From assembly GCF_000177215.2 (NCBI RefSeq), contig NZ_CM001368.1, positions 1,426,001 to 1,490,000 on the forward strand: a DNA stretch of 64,000 bases, read 5' to 3'. Within the stretch, counting starts at the first letter, position 1. The number at the start of each line of letters is the position of its first letter. The DNA is from Solidesulfovibrio carbinoliphilus subsp. oakridgensis (GTDB taxonomy: Bacteria > Desulfobacterota > Desulfovibrionia > Desulfovibrionales > Desulfovibrionaceae). Below the pieces are notes generated by a model. It worked only from the letters and a program-made list of their open reading frames with translations, made no database searches and was not told the DNA's origin. This document shows, piece after piece, positions 19,879-27,899 of this stretch. Both the position numbers and the translations under genes were made by a program.

Positions 19879-20893
19879 CGCCTCCCCAGGCGCTCTCCGC
19901 CAACAAGGCACACAAGCGGGTTTCCCTTTGTGGGGAGGCCCGCTTTTTCATCGTGGACCGATCAAAACCGGCCTGGCCGTCCTCCTGGCCGGGCTCCTCG
20001 CCGCCCTGCCCCTGCTGGCCGGCCCCGCAGACGCCCTCGCCTCCCGCGCCGGCCGTTCCCAGCCGGCCGGGCACAAGGCCGGCTTTGGCGCGGCCGAGGC
20101 GGCCGAGGCGGCCGATCCCGCTCTTCGCGAGGAACTCGCCCGCATCGCCGGCGAATTCACGGCCTCGGTCACGGCCAAGACCCTGGCCCGCTTCGGCAAC
20201 AAGGCCGGCAAGCGCCGCCTGGATCTCCTGGCCGCACCGAGCCGGCAGTACCGCGACCAGCTCCGGGCCGACGCCCTGGCCCGGCTGCGAAACGCCGGGG
20301 CGGACCTTGCCGTCAGCCAGTTCTTCGTCTATGCGGACCGCAACCCGGCCACCCAGCTCGTGTTCCTGGCCTTTTTCGACGCGGCAGGCCAGACCGTGCG
20401 GCTTCTTGGCGCGGACTTCATCTCGTCGGGCAAGCTGCGGGCCGGGGACGATTCGTTCATCACCCCGGTCGGGGTCTTCGAGAACCTGCCCGAAAACTGG
20501 GGCTACCGGGCCGAAGGCACGAAAAACGCCAAGGGCTGGCGGGGACTCGGGGCCAAGGGCAGCCGGGTCTGGGATTTCGGCTTTCAGCAGGCCCCGCGCC
20601 AGTTCCGGCAGGGCGTCTACGACAGCCAGATGCGGCTGCTCATGCACGCCACCGACCCGGACCAGGGCGAACCGCGCCTCGGGTGCCCGGATTCCAAGGG
20701 CTGTGTGCGGGTTTCGGCCGCGGCCAACGCCTTTTTCGACCGCCACTCCATCCTCGACCGGCACTACGAGGAGATCGCGTCGGCCGAAAAGGACCGGGAG
20801 ATGTGGCTCCTGCGGACCGACCGGGAGCCGGTCGCCCACCCCGGCAGCTACCTCGTGGTCGGCGATTCGTCGATCACCAGCGCCTCGCGATAA
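19853..20893 (+). CDS. L,D-transpeptidase family protein (YkuD-like)
   Basis: A 346-residue exported protein. The hydrophobic signal lies at about residues 38-60. The C-terminal half carries the YkuD catalytic pattern: LMHATDPD, then GCPDSKGCVRVS, with the nucleophilic Cys in SKGCVR (most family members have SHGC). Such enzymes form 3-3 peptidoglycan cross-links or anchor proteins. The ATG at 19853 has GGAG upstream but overlaps the nlpC gene and leaves a long N-terminus before the signal. A hairpin with a T run at 19914-19948 sits inside this N-terminus, so the true start may be farther in. Confidence 0.7.
   Translation: MPEAVGSSSASPGALRQQGTQAGFPLWGGPLFHRGPIKTGLAVLLAGLLAALPLLAGPADALASRAGRSQPAGHKAGFGAAEAAEAADPALREELARIAGEFTASVTAKTLARFGNKAGKRRLDLLAAPSRQYRDQLRADALARLRNAGADLAVSQFFVYADRNPATQLVFLAFFDAAGQTVRLLGADFISSGKLRAGDDSFITPVGVFENLPENWGYRAEGTKNAKGWRGLGAKGSRVWDFGFQQAPRQFRQGVYDSQMRLLMHATDPDQGEPRLGCPDSKGCVRVSAAANAFFDRHSILDRHYEEIASAEKDREMWLLRTDREPVAHPGSYLVVGDSSITSASR
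19914..19948 (+). terminator. Terminator-like hairpin after the NlpC gene, inside the next ORF
   Basis: Arms AAGCGGG (19914-19920) and CCCGCTT (19939-19945), with an inner TCCC/GGGA pairing, are followed by TTTTC. It lies 36 nt after the nlpC stop codon and within the annotated N-terminus of the L,D-transpeptidase ORF. Confidence 0.55.
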
Positions 20894-20921
20894 TATTCTA
20901 TTTTTTCAAGTAAAGAATAAA

Positions 20922-22010
20922 ATGAAAGAACAACCGCCTAAAAAGACTATATCCTCTATTGAGAGTCTTCACGACACAGGAAAATTCAATGACTATGTCC
21001 AAGAAATTCTAAACAATTCCAAATATAAATCCTTTTGGGAAACCATTGAAGGATCCAGCCAAACTTCGTTTTTGAAAAACGAAGAAATCAATAAAATAAT
21101 AAACAACTACAAGGAAAAATTACTTTTCGCCGACGACATAAATAATACCATCAACACATTACAAAATGAAGCCAAGAATTTATTAAATAATTATGATGAA
21201 AATAAAGATAAATCTTTCAATCAAATCGAAGTCATTAACAGACTCAAAGAAACAAATCATAAACTTGAAAAAGAAAAACGTCTTCAAACACTTCTATCAC
21301 AAGTCAATAAAGATGCAGGCCGAAAAATATTAGAGGACGATAAATTTCAGGAGCTGTTTCTTTCTACAAAAAGGTGTTTTTCTTTTGTACTGTCAATAGA
21401 CATTAGAAGATCAACAGAGCTGATGTTAAAAGCAAGAAGCGCGGAACTTTTTGAAGATTTCATCACAACATTATGCACAGGATTATCTGAAATAATTAAA
21501 AAAATTTTCGGTATTTTTGACAAATTTACTGGCGATGGAATCTTATCATTTTATCCAGATTTCTATAGCGGCGACGAGTCAGGATTACTTGCATTCAAAT
21601 CAGCTATAGAGTGCCACGAATTTTTTAATTTATTTTATGAATCTAACAGAAAATGCTTTAATTCGATTCTAAAAGGCGTTGGGCTTGGGATCGGCATTGA
21701 TTGCGGAGAAGTACATTTAGCCAAGATCAATTCCTACACTGTCATTGGACCTCCTGTCGTTTATGCCTGTCGAATGTCTGCCGCACCCGCCAATACAACA
21801 TATGCTAATCAACCTGCTTTTGAGATATTTTTCAATAAATACAGAGACTATGTAATATCTACCGAAAAAACAATTAACCTAAAAAATGAAGGGAAAACAG
21901 TTGCTTACATTTTGACCCCTTCTGATAAAGAACTAAGAGTAAGTCCTCCAAACTGGAATGAATTGACCATAAAATTCGGTAATGTTAACAATTCTAATAA
22001 TCAGACTTAA
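20922..22010 (+). CDS. Class III nucleotide cyclase-domain protein on an AT-rich insert
   Basis: A 362-residue protein whose gene is strikingly AT-rich (by eye about one third GC) among neighbours of about two thirds GC. Residues 1-150 are helical and lysine/asparagine-rich, with a likely coiled coil around 95-130. Residues 152-300 form a class III adenylate/guanylate-cyclase-like domain. Metal-binding aspartates are at D160 (SIDIRRSTEL) and D205 (KFTGDGILSF), and the catalytic arginine is probably R284 (YACRMS). The asparagine usual four residues before that arginine is replaced. The nucleotide made is unknown. The coding region fits tightly between the stop codons of its neighbours. A Pycsar-type pyrimidine cyclase is possible, but no adjacent effector gene is present. 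Confidence 0.75.
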   Translation: MKEQPPKKTISSIESLHDTGKFNDYVQEILNNSKYKSFWETIEGSSQTSFLKNEEINKIINNYKEKLLFADDINNTINTLQNEAKNLLNNYDENKDKSFNQIEVINRLKETNHKLEKEKRLQTLLSQVNKDAGRKILEDDKFQELFLSTKRCFSFVLSIDIRRSTELMLKARSAELFEDFITTLCTGLSEIIKKIFGIFDKFTGDGILSFYPDFYSGDESGLLAFKSAIECHEFFNLFYESNRKCFNSILKGVGLGIGIDCGEVHLAKINSYTVIGPPVVYACRMSAAPANTTYANQPAFEIFFNKYRDYVISTEKTINLKNEGKTVAYILTPSDKELRVSPPNWNELTIKFGNVNNSNNQT

Positions 22011-22813
22011 TTTACGACAAAGATTTCTCCTGGTTCGGGCAAATAGGCCCGAACTTCACTGTCCTTGACGAGACGCCGGATCTCCCCGGCCTGCTCCCGG
22101 CGCAGTTCCCGGCGGACGTGGACCAGGGCGAGGGTCCCGGCTCCGGCCGTCCGGGCCGCTTCCAACGCCTCGGCCACCGAGCCGTGGCCGGCGATCCCGG
22201 CCCCCAGCCCATACGCTTCCTGCACCACCAGATCGCAGCCCCGGGCCAACTCCCGGCAGGCCTCGGTCGGTGCGCCGTCGCCGCTGTAATAGAGCGTCCC
22301 CGCGCCCGTCTCCAGGCGCAGGGCCAGGCACGGGGCCCCATGCCCGGTCACGGCCGTGCGCGCCGCCAGGCCGGCCAGGGAAAAATCCTCGCCCGGCCGC
22401 ACGGCCGCGAAGCACAAGGGGAACGTGAGTTTGGCCCGCAGGCTCGGATAGGCCAGATCCACCACGGCCGGGAGCCGCCCTTCCGCCCCGGCCCCGCCCC
22501 AGACCGCAAGCGGCGCCGTGCGGCCGGCCTCGTGCCAGCGGGCCAGCAGATACGGCAGGCCGAAATAGTGGTCCCCGTGGAAGTGCGAAATCCAGACCGC
22601 CTCCGGCCCGGTCGCCCGGTCCGCCTCGGTCAGCGCCGGACAGGCGAACAGCGCGGCCGCGGCCGTGAAGCCGCAGTCCAGGAGCACCGTCCGGCGCCGC
22701 CCCGCATCTGCCGTGCCTGTCGTGCCCGCCGTGGCCGGGGCTTCCACCCACAAACTCGTGTTGGGCAGGGTTTCGTCAAACGCCTCGCCCACGCCGACAA
22801 AAACCACCCGCAT
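22007..22813 (-). CDS. MBL-fold metallohydrolase (RNase Z/ElaC-like)
   Basis: A 268-residue metallo-beta-lactamase-fold protein. Seen: the metal motif SHFHGDHYFGLP (HxHxDH), a later histidine in VTGHGAPC, the aspartate in YSGDGAPTEACREL, and a final HV motif in LALVHVRREL. The layout matches RNase Z-like hydrolases but lacks the long exosite arm needed for tRNA binding, so general phosphodiesterase or hydrolase activity is as likely. GGGAGG lies upstream of the ATG at 22813. Its stop overlaps the last 4 nt of the convergent cyclase gene. Confidence 0.8.
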   Translation of the reverse strand: MRVVFVGVGEAFDETLPNTSLWVEAPATAGTTGTADAGRRRTVLLDCGFTAAAALFACPALTEADRATGPEAVWISHFHGDHYFGLPYLLARWHEAGRTAPLAVWGGAGAEGRLPAVVDLAYPSLRAKLTFPLCFAAVRPGEDFSLAGLAARTAVTGHGAPCLALRLETGAGTLYYSGDGAPTEACRELARGCDLVVQEAYGLGAGIAGHGSVAEALEAARTAGAGTLALVHVRRELRREQAGEIRRLVKDSEVRAYLPEPGEIFVVN

Positions 22814-22958
22814 GGCCGCCGCCTCCCGCCTCTTGCAAAAAGGAAAGAATTTCGCCACGCTCCGCCGAAATCAGCCCGGCCGCCGATGCCCGGCTCCCGG
22901 CCTTTGGCCGGCGGGTCCGTCGGCGGCGAGCCCCCATGACCTCGAACAAGGAGCACCC

Positions 22959-24050
22959 ATGCAGCGGCGCGTCACCCAGATCGAAAGCATCCGGGTCCTG
23001 GCCATGGCCGGCATCTTCCTCTACCACCTCTGGACCGTGCTGCCGGACGGCGGGGCGGAAAACCCCTTTGGCCCGCTCCTCGGCGATATCCTGAGCCAAG
23101 GCTACCTCGGCGTCGTGGTCTTCAACGCCATCACCGGCTTCGTCCTCACCCTGCCCCACGCCGATCCGGGCGGCAAGCCGCCCCTTGGCTACTTCGACTT
23201 CTTCCGCCGCCGCTTCGGCCGCATCGTGCCCCAGTACTACCTGTCCCTGGCCCTGTGGAGCCTGGTCGCCCTGGTCGCCGGCGCCATGCCCCTGGCCGCG
23301 CTTGGCGCCTGCGTGATCGAGAAGCTTTTTTTCGTGCAGACCTTCGATCCGGCCCGGTTCTTCTGCCTGGAGCCGGCCCTGTGGTGGATGGGCCTGCTCG
23401 CCCAGTTCTACCTGACCTTTCCGCTGCTTCTGCGGCTTTTTAAGAAGCTCGGCACCCGACGGGCCACGTGCGCCTGTCTGCTCTTCGGCTGGGGCCTCTG
23501 GTTCCTGCTCTCGCTTTTGGCCAAGGTCAGTTCCACCGCCGCCCTCTTCGACTACATGCTCTACTTCAACCTGCCCTACCGGCTGCCGGAATTCGCCCTG
23601 GGCATGGCCTTCGCCCTGGCCTGGAAAGCCCGCGCCTCCGCCGCCGACGCCCCGGCCACGGGCGTCCCGACCACCTGGCGGCTCGTCTTCCTGGCCCTTT
23701 TCTACTTCGGCCTGCCCCTGTCCATCCTCTTGAAGGCCGCCCTGCCCATGCTCCTGGCCCATATCCTGCTCACCATAACCTGCATCGGCCTCGCCGGCAG
23801 CCTCTTCGCCTCGCCCATGATGGCCCGCCTCGGGGCCCTGCCCGCCGTCGCCGCCGCGGCCGCCGCCTCCTACAGCTTCTACCTGCTCCACCAGCCCATT
23901 CTCGGCTACGGCGCGGACCTCCTGCGCGGCGCCCTGCACCCGTTCGCCGCCCTGTGTCTGCTCGGCGCGGCCAGCCTGCCGCTCTCGTATGTCCTGGCCC
24001 GCTACCAGGACCGGCTCGTGGCGGCCTGGGAAGCGCGCGGCAAGCGTTAA
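22959..24050 (+). CDS. Acyltransferase family 3 membrane protein
   Basis: A 363-residue protein with about ten membrane helices of the acyltransferase 3 (OatA/NodX-like) family, which O-acylates polysaccharide or other envelope glycans. Seen: the N-terminal RVTQIESIRVLAMAGIFLYHLW with the conserved His, the FFRRRFGRIVPQYY arginine motif, and a C-terminal SYSFYLLHQPIL segment. AAGGAG lies six bases before the ATG. It is divergent from the MBL gene and convergent with the LOG-like gene. Confidence 0.85.
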   Translation: MQRRVTQIESIRVLAMAGIFLYHLWTVLPDGGAENPFGPLLGDILSQGYLGVVVFNAITGFVLTLPHADPGGKPPLGYFDFFRRRFGRIVPQYYLSLALWSLVALVAGAMPLAALGACVIEKLFFVQTFDPARFFCLEPALWWMGLLAQFYLTFPLLLRLFKKLGTRRATCACLLFGWGLWFLLSLLAKVSSTAALFDYMLYFNLPYRLPEFALGMAFALAWKARASAADAPATGVPTTWRLVFLALFYFGLPLSILLKAALPMLLAHILLTITCIGLAGSLFASPMMARLGALPAVAAAAAASYSFYLLHQPILGYGADLLRGALHPFAALCLLGAASLPLSYVLARYQDRLVAAWEARGKR

Positions 24051-24072
24051 GGGAGGCCTCTCCCTTCCCGCC

Positions 24073-26340
24073 TCAAGCGCCTTCCAGGGCTTCGTCGATG
24101 TACGGCGGGATGGGCATGCCGGCGTGGCGCAGGTTGTCCCGGGCCTGGCGGACCTTGGCCAGGGGGATGTCGCGGTCGCGCCAGTAGCCGGCCGGGTCGT
24201 CGAGGAAGCCGGCGATGACGGCGTAGCCTTCCTCGTAGCTTTTGACCTCGTGGCAGAGGTTGACGATCCAGCGCGGCCCGAGCGGCCCGAGGTCGTGGCC
24301 GCCGCCGGCCAGATCGCCGGAGAGGGTGCGAAACTGCATGAGCGACTCGTGCCAGAAGGGCGCGCCATCCGGTCCGAGGCCGACCGGATCGACGAAGATG
24401 TAGGGCGCCGGCAGACACTGGCCGATCTTCATGAAGGTCAGCGCCATGTTCACCTCGTAGCTCGTGCCGAACCCGCCGAGGTTGAAGACCTTGAAAAGCG
24501 ACCGCCGGTCCAGGATGTCCTGGCGGGTGTTCATGGCCAGATTGGTGAACTGGGCCACGGCCTCGGGCGCGAAATTGGTGATCTGCCCGATCTCCTCGGC
24601 GTTTATGCCGACACCGATCCGGTAGACGCCAAGGGCCGCGGCCGCGTCGTCCACCGTGCGCATGACGCCCGGGCCCGACCCGTGGGCCACGGCGAGTCCG
24701 TCGCCAAGGCACGGGTGGTCGCGCAGCCGGCGCAAAAACTCGTGGATCGGGCCTTCGAGCACGGGCCCGAGCACGTCGCAGGCCGAGCCGAACATGGCCA
24801 TGGTGGTGTGGATGCCGGGCAGGCGCGCCTTGCCCGGACGCGTCACCCAAAGGCCCTTGTAGAACTCCCGCACCTGGGCCTGGCCGCCAAGCTCCAGCAG
24901 CAGGTAGAACCGCATGCCCTCGTTTTCCAGGCGCACCAATTCTTCGTAGAGCGTCTGGTCCATGCGGAAATGCGGCACCGGGCAGGCCTGGCCCACGGTG
25001 CAGCCCATGCCCCGGGCGGCGACCACGCCGATGCCGTTTCGCTTGAGCACCCGCAGCGTGTCCACCGGCGGCAGGGCGTCGGACACGAAGACCTTGGACA
25101 GCTTCTGCTCGCCGCCGACGTACTTGAGGTCGTCGAGGACCGGCCGCAGGCGTTTGGGGATCTCCTCGCCCTCGAGCACCCCTTCCGGGATGTTGCCCCG
25201 GGCGTACTCGTAGACCAGCCGCCACTGGAACTCCTGCAGCCAGCTCCCCTCCTCCTGCTCCCAGGGGATGGAGATCATCTTGCCGGGCATGAAGATGCGG
25301 CCGTAGATGCCGCCGAGGGCCGGATCGGACGTGATCTCGTCGAAAAAGACCCGGCTGGCCTCGGGTGTGAAGATGTCGATCAGGTCGGCCACGTCGGCCC
25401 CGGCCGCCAGGACCTGCCTCGCCCGGCCCGGGGCCAGCACCCGTTCCGCCAGCTTGGCCAGCCTCGCGTCCGGCGGATAGAGCCGCAGCCGCACGGACAG
25501 GCCCCGGGTGTCCACGGCCTCCTCGCCACCGTTGTACAGCTCCACCTGGCGCGGCGCGGCCATGCCCGTGGTCCGGATGCCGTCCAACAGGCGCGAGGCC
25601 AGGTGGAACACCCCCGGGGCCGAGGTTTCCCGCTCGATGAAGGCCACGAACGGCCCAAGCGAAATGTGGACCGCCCCGACCAGGAATTCCTTGGCCGCAA
25701 GGCGGTCCGGGAGCCCCGCCGGGGACAGGCTTTGGAAGATGCCGAGCCCGTGCTTGCCCTTGACCACCATCTCCGCGAAATTGCGTCCCACGCCGAGCAA
25801 CCGGGCGGACAGCACGTAGCGCAGGTCAAGGAGCGGAAGCTCGACCACCCCGTCCTCGGTGATCCGGTGGCGTTCGGGCAAAAGGAGCCGCCCGCCCTCG
25901 CGGGCCTCCTCGATGTCCCGGCGCGGAAACGACGGTCCGCGCGCGATGAAAAGCCGGCCGAAATCCACGCCCCCGTCGTGGCACAGGCTCCGCAGGTCGG
26001 CGAGCATCTCGGCCAGGACGGCGTTTAAGGCGGTCACGGCCACCGGGATGTCGACTGTCCGGGCCCCGTCGGACACTTCGGGCGCGTCACCGGTCAGGCG
26101 CACGTCAAGGCCGATGCGGGAGTGGCCGCTGCGGCCGCTGATGTCCATGAAGCCGGTCAGGGGCAGGGAATTCCGGGCGGCCCGGTCGCGCACGTCGCGC
26201 ACGAGCCCCCGCAGGGCGTCGCTGGTGTGGGAAAAGCGCATGACGCCGTAGGCCTGGGGCGCGGCCAGCTCCTCGTTGAAATGGATGTCGCCGATGGAGA
26301 CGAGCTGGCCGTCGCCGGTGACGAGCGGGGATGCGATCAT
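24073..26340 (-). CDS. Large protein with C-terminal LOG/lysine-decarboxylase-like Rossmann domain
   Basis: A 755-residue protein. The N-terminal about 450 residues match nothing I can name. From about residue 520 the sequence resembles the LOG (cytokinin-activating) family fold: MAMFGSACD at the first strand, HGSGPGVMRTVDDAA, and GGFGTSYEVNMA in place of the usual PGGxGTxxE. LOG enzymes release the base from nucleoside monophosphates; here the motif is altered and the substrate is unknown. GGAGG lies upstream of the ATG at 26340; the 13 residues before it come from a frame without an initiation signal. It is divergent from the HDOD gene. Confidence 0.6.
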   Translation of the reverse strand: MIASPLVTGDGQLVSIGDIHFNEELAAPQAYGVMRFSHTSDALRGLVRDVRDRAARNSLPLTGFMDISGRSGHSRIGLDVRLTGDAPEVSDGARTVDIPVAVTALNAVLAEMLADLRSLCHDGGVDFGRLFIARGPSFPRRDIEEAREGGRLLLPERHRITEDGVVELPLLDLRYVLSARLLGVGRNFAEMVVKGKHGLGIFQSLSPAGLPDRLAAKEFLVGAVHISLGPFVAFIERETSAPGVFHLASRLLDGIRTTGMAAPRQVELYNGGEEAVDTRGLSVRLRLYPPDARLAKLAERVLAPGRARQVLAAGADVADLIDIFTPEASRVFFDEITSDPALGGIYGRIFMPGKMISIPWEQEEGSWLQEFQWRLVYEYARGNIPEGVLEGEEIPKRLRPVLDDLKYVGGEQKLSKVFVSDALPPVDTLRVLKRNGIGVVAARGMGCTVGQACPVPHFRMDQTLYEELVRLENEGMRFYLLLELGGQAQVREFYKGLWVTRPGKARLPGIHTTMAMFGSACDVLGPVLEGPIHEFLRRLRDHPCLGDGLAVAHGSGPGVMRTVDDAAAALGVYRIGVGINAEEIGQITNFAPEAVAQFTNLAMNTRQDILDRRSLFKVFNLGGFGTSYEVNMALTFMKIGQCLPAPYIFVDPVGLGPDGAPFWHESLMQFRTLSGDLAGGGHDLGPLGPRWIVNLCHEVKSYEEGYAVIAGFLDDPAGYWRDRDIPLAKVRQARDNLRHAGMPIPPYIDEALEGA

Positions 26341-26544
26341 GGTTCCTCCGGCCGGCCGGCGGGTTCGGTCCCGCCGCAATCCGGACCGTCCTTATAGAAC
26401 AAGCCGCCGCCCCCGGGAACCCCCCGGACCGCGGCCTCCCTTGCCCCCGGGGCGGGCCGCTGGTAGAGGAAACCGAGGCCTTCGCGCCGGGATGGGCCCG
26501 GAAAAACCACGAGCTGCCGGGCACGGCCGGCGAAGTGACGGCAT

Positions 26545-27777
26545 ATGCCAAGGATACCCCTTTCCGAATTGCGGCCCGGCATGGTGCTGGCGTCGGACGC
26601 CGAAAGTCCGGACCGCAAGTATCGGCTGCCGGCCGGCCAGGAACTGACCGACGTCCACGCCCGCCTGCTTCGCAACTGGAAGACCCGGGAAATCGACGTG
26701 GAACCGGACCTGGCCGACGGGCCGGCCTCCCAGGGCGCTTCGCCGGAAGCGGCCCTGGCAGCCACTGACGCCATCCTGGCCCGGTTTTCCCACCTGCCGG
26801 CCGACGAACCGGCCGTGGCCGCGCTGCGCGATCTGGCCCTGGCCCGGGCCGCCGCCCTGACCCCGCCCCGGGCCTGCCGCACCTCTTCCCTGGAGCCCAA
26901 GACCCTGGCCGGCAAGCCCACGCCGGAACAGATCCTGGCCAGCGACCCGGTCCTGGTCTCCCTGCCCGAAGTGTTCATGCGCATCCGCGAGGTCCTAAGC
27001 GACCCCGCCTCCACGGTGGAGGAGGCGGCGGCAGTCATCGGCAAGGACCCGAGCCTGACGGCCAAGCTGTTAAAGCTCGTCAACAGCGCCTTTTACGCCC
27101 GCACCCTGCGCGTCTCGGGCGGCCTGCCGCCGGGCCCGGTCGACACCCTGTCCCGGGCGGTCATGCTCCTTGGCCTAAACCAGCTTTCCACCCTGGCCAT
27201 GGGCGTGTCCGTGCTGCCCCTTTTCAAGGACATTCCGGCCGAATGCATCGACATGCGCCTGTTCTGGCGCCACAGCGTGGGCGTGGGGCTCGTGGCCAAG
27301 CTCCTGGCCGTGCGCCTCGGCGATCCGAGCCCGGAGCGGTTTTTCGTGGCCGGGCTCCTGCACGACATCGGCCGGCTGGTCCTTTACAAGCACGCGCCGG
27401 CCCTGGCCGGGGAGGCCCTGTCCCGGGCCGCCCGCACGGACCGGTATCTGCTCGACGTGGAACGGGAGATGCTCGGCTTCGACCATGCGGTCCTCGGCGG
27501 CATGCTGCTCCACAAGTGGCGATTTCCGGAAAGCCTGGAGCAGGCCGTGTGGCGGCACCACGACCCCCTGTCCGGGGAGGTGCCGCTCGAGCCGGCCATT
27601 GTCGGCGTGGCCGACATGGTGGCCGGGGCCGTGCTGCCGGGCACCAGCGGCGAACGCCTGGTGCCCCGCCACCTGCCCGAGGCCTGGCGCATGGCCGGCC
27701 TCGACGCCGAGGCCCTGCCGAACCTCCTGGAAACGGCCGAAGCCCACTTCGACGTGGTCTGCGCCATGTTTTCCTGA
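26545..27777 (+). CDS. HDOD domain-containing protein
   Basis: A 410-residue protein with an N-terminal segment (about 1-60) resembling the small domain seen before HD-GYP/HDOD regions, and a central to C-terminal HDOD domain (about 130-360). Seen: VVNSAFY-like KLVNSAFYARTL, AVMLLGLNQLSTLAMGVSVL, FWRHSVGVGLVAKLLA, and FVAGLLHDIGRLVLYKH. HDOD proteins are non-catalytic or unclear relatives of HD phosphohydrolases, often tied to signal transduction. No receiver domain is attached. A strong hairpin follows the stop codon. Confidence 0.82.
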   Translation: MPRIPLSELRPGMVLASDAESPDRKYRLPAGQELTDVHARLLRNWKTREIDVEPDLADGPASQGASPEAALAATDAILARFSHLPADEPAVAALRDLALARAAALTPPRACRTSSLEPKTLAGKPTPEQILASDPVLVSLPEVFMRIREVLSDPASTVEEAAAVIGKDPSLTAKLLKLVNSAFYARTLRVSGGLPPGPVDTLSRAVMLLGLNQLSTLAMGVSVLPLFKDIPAECIDMRLFWRHSVGVGLVAKLLAVRLGDPSPERFFVAGLLHDIGRLVLYKHAPALAGEALSRAARTDRYLLDVEREMLGFDHAVLGGMLLHKWRFPESLEQAVWRHHDPLSGEVPLEPAIVGVADMVAGAVLPGTSGERLVPRHLPEAWRMAGLDAEALPNLLETAEAHFDVVCAMFS

Positions 27778-27790
27778 CGCCTCCCCCACG

Positions 27791-27826
27791 GCCGGCCCGG
27801 GACGCTTGCCAGCCGCCCGGGCCGGC
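27791..27826. other. Strong G/C hairpin between the HDOD and sulfurylase/APS-kinase genes
   Basis: Perfect 11-bp arms GCCGGCCCGGG (27791-27801) and CCCGGGCCGGC (27816-27826) enclose a 14-nt loop. There is no T run, so it may stabilise or pause the transcript rather than terminate it. Confidence 0.4.
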
Positions 27827-27899
27827 GGTACAAGAAGGCCGTCCGCCATCCGGCCGCTTCCCCCTTCCGCAACTTCCCGACCACTCCGGGAGGCCACGC

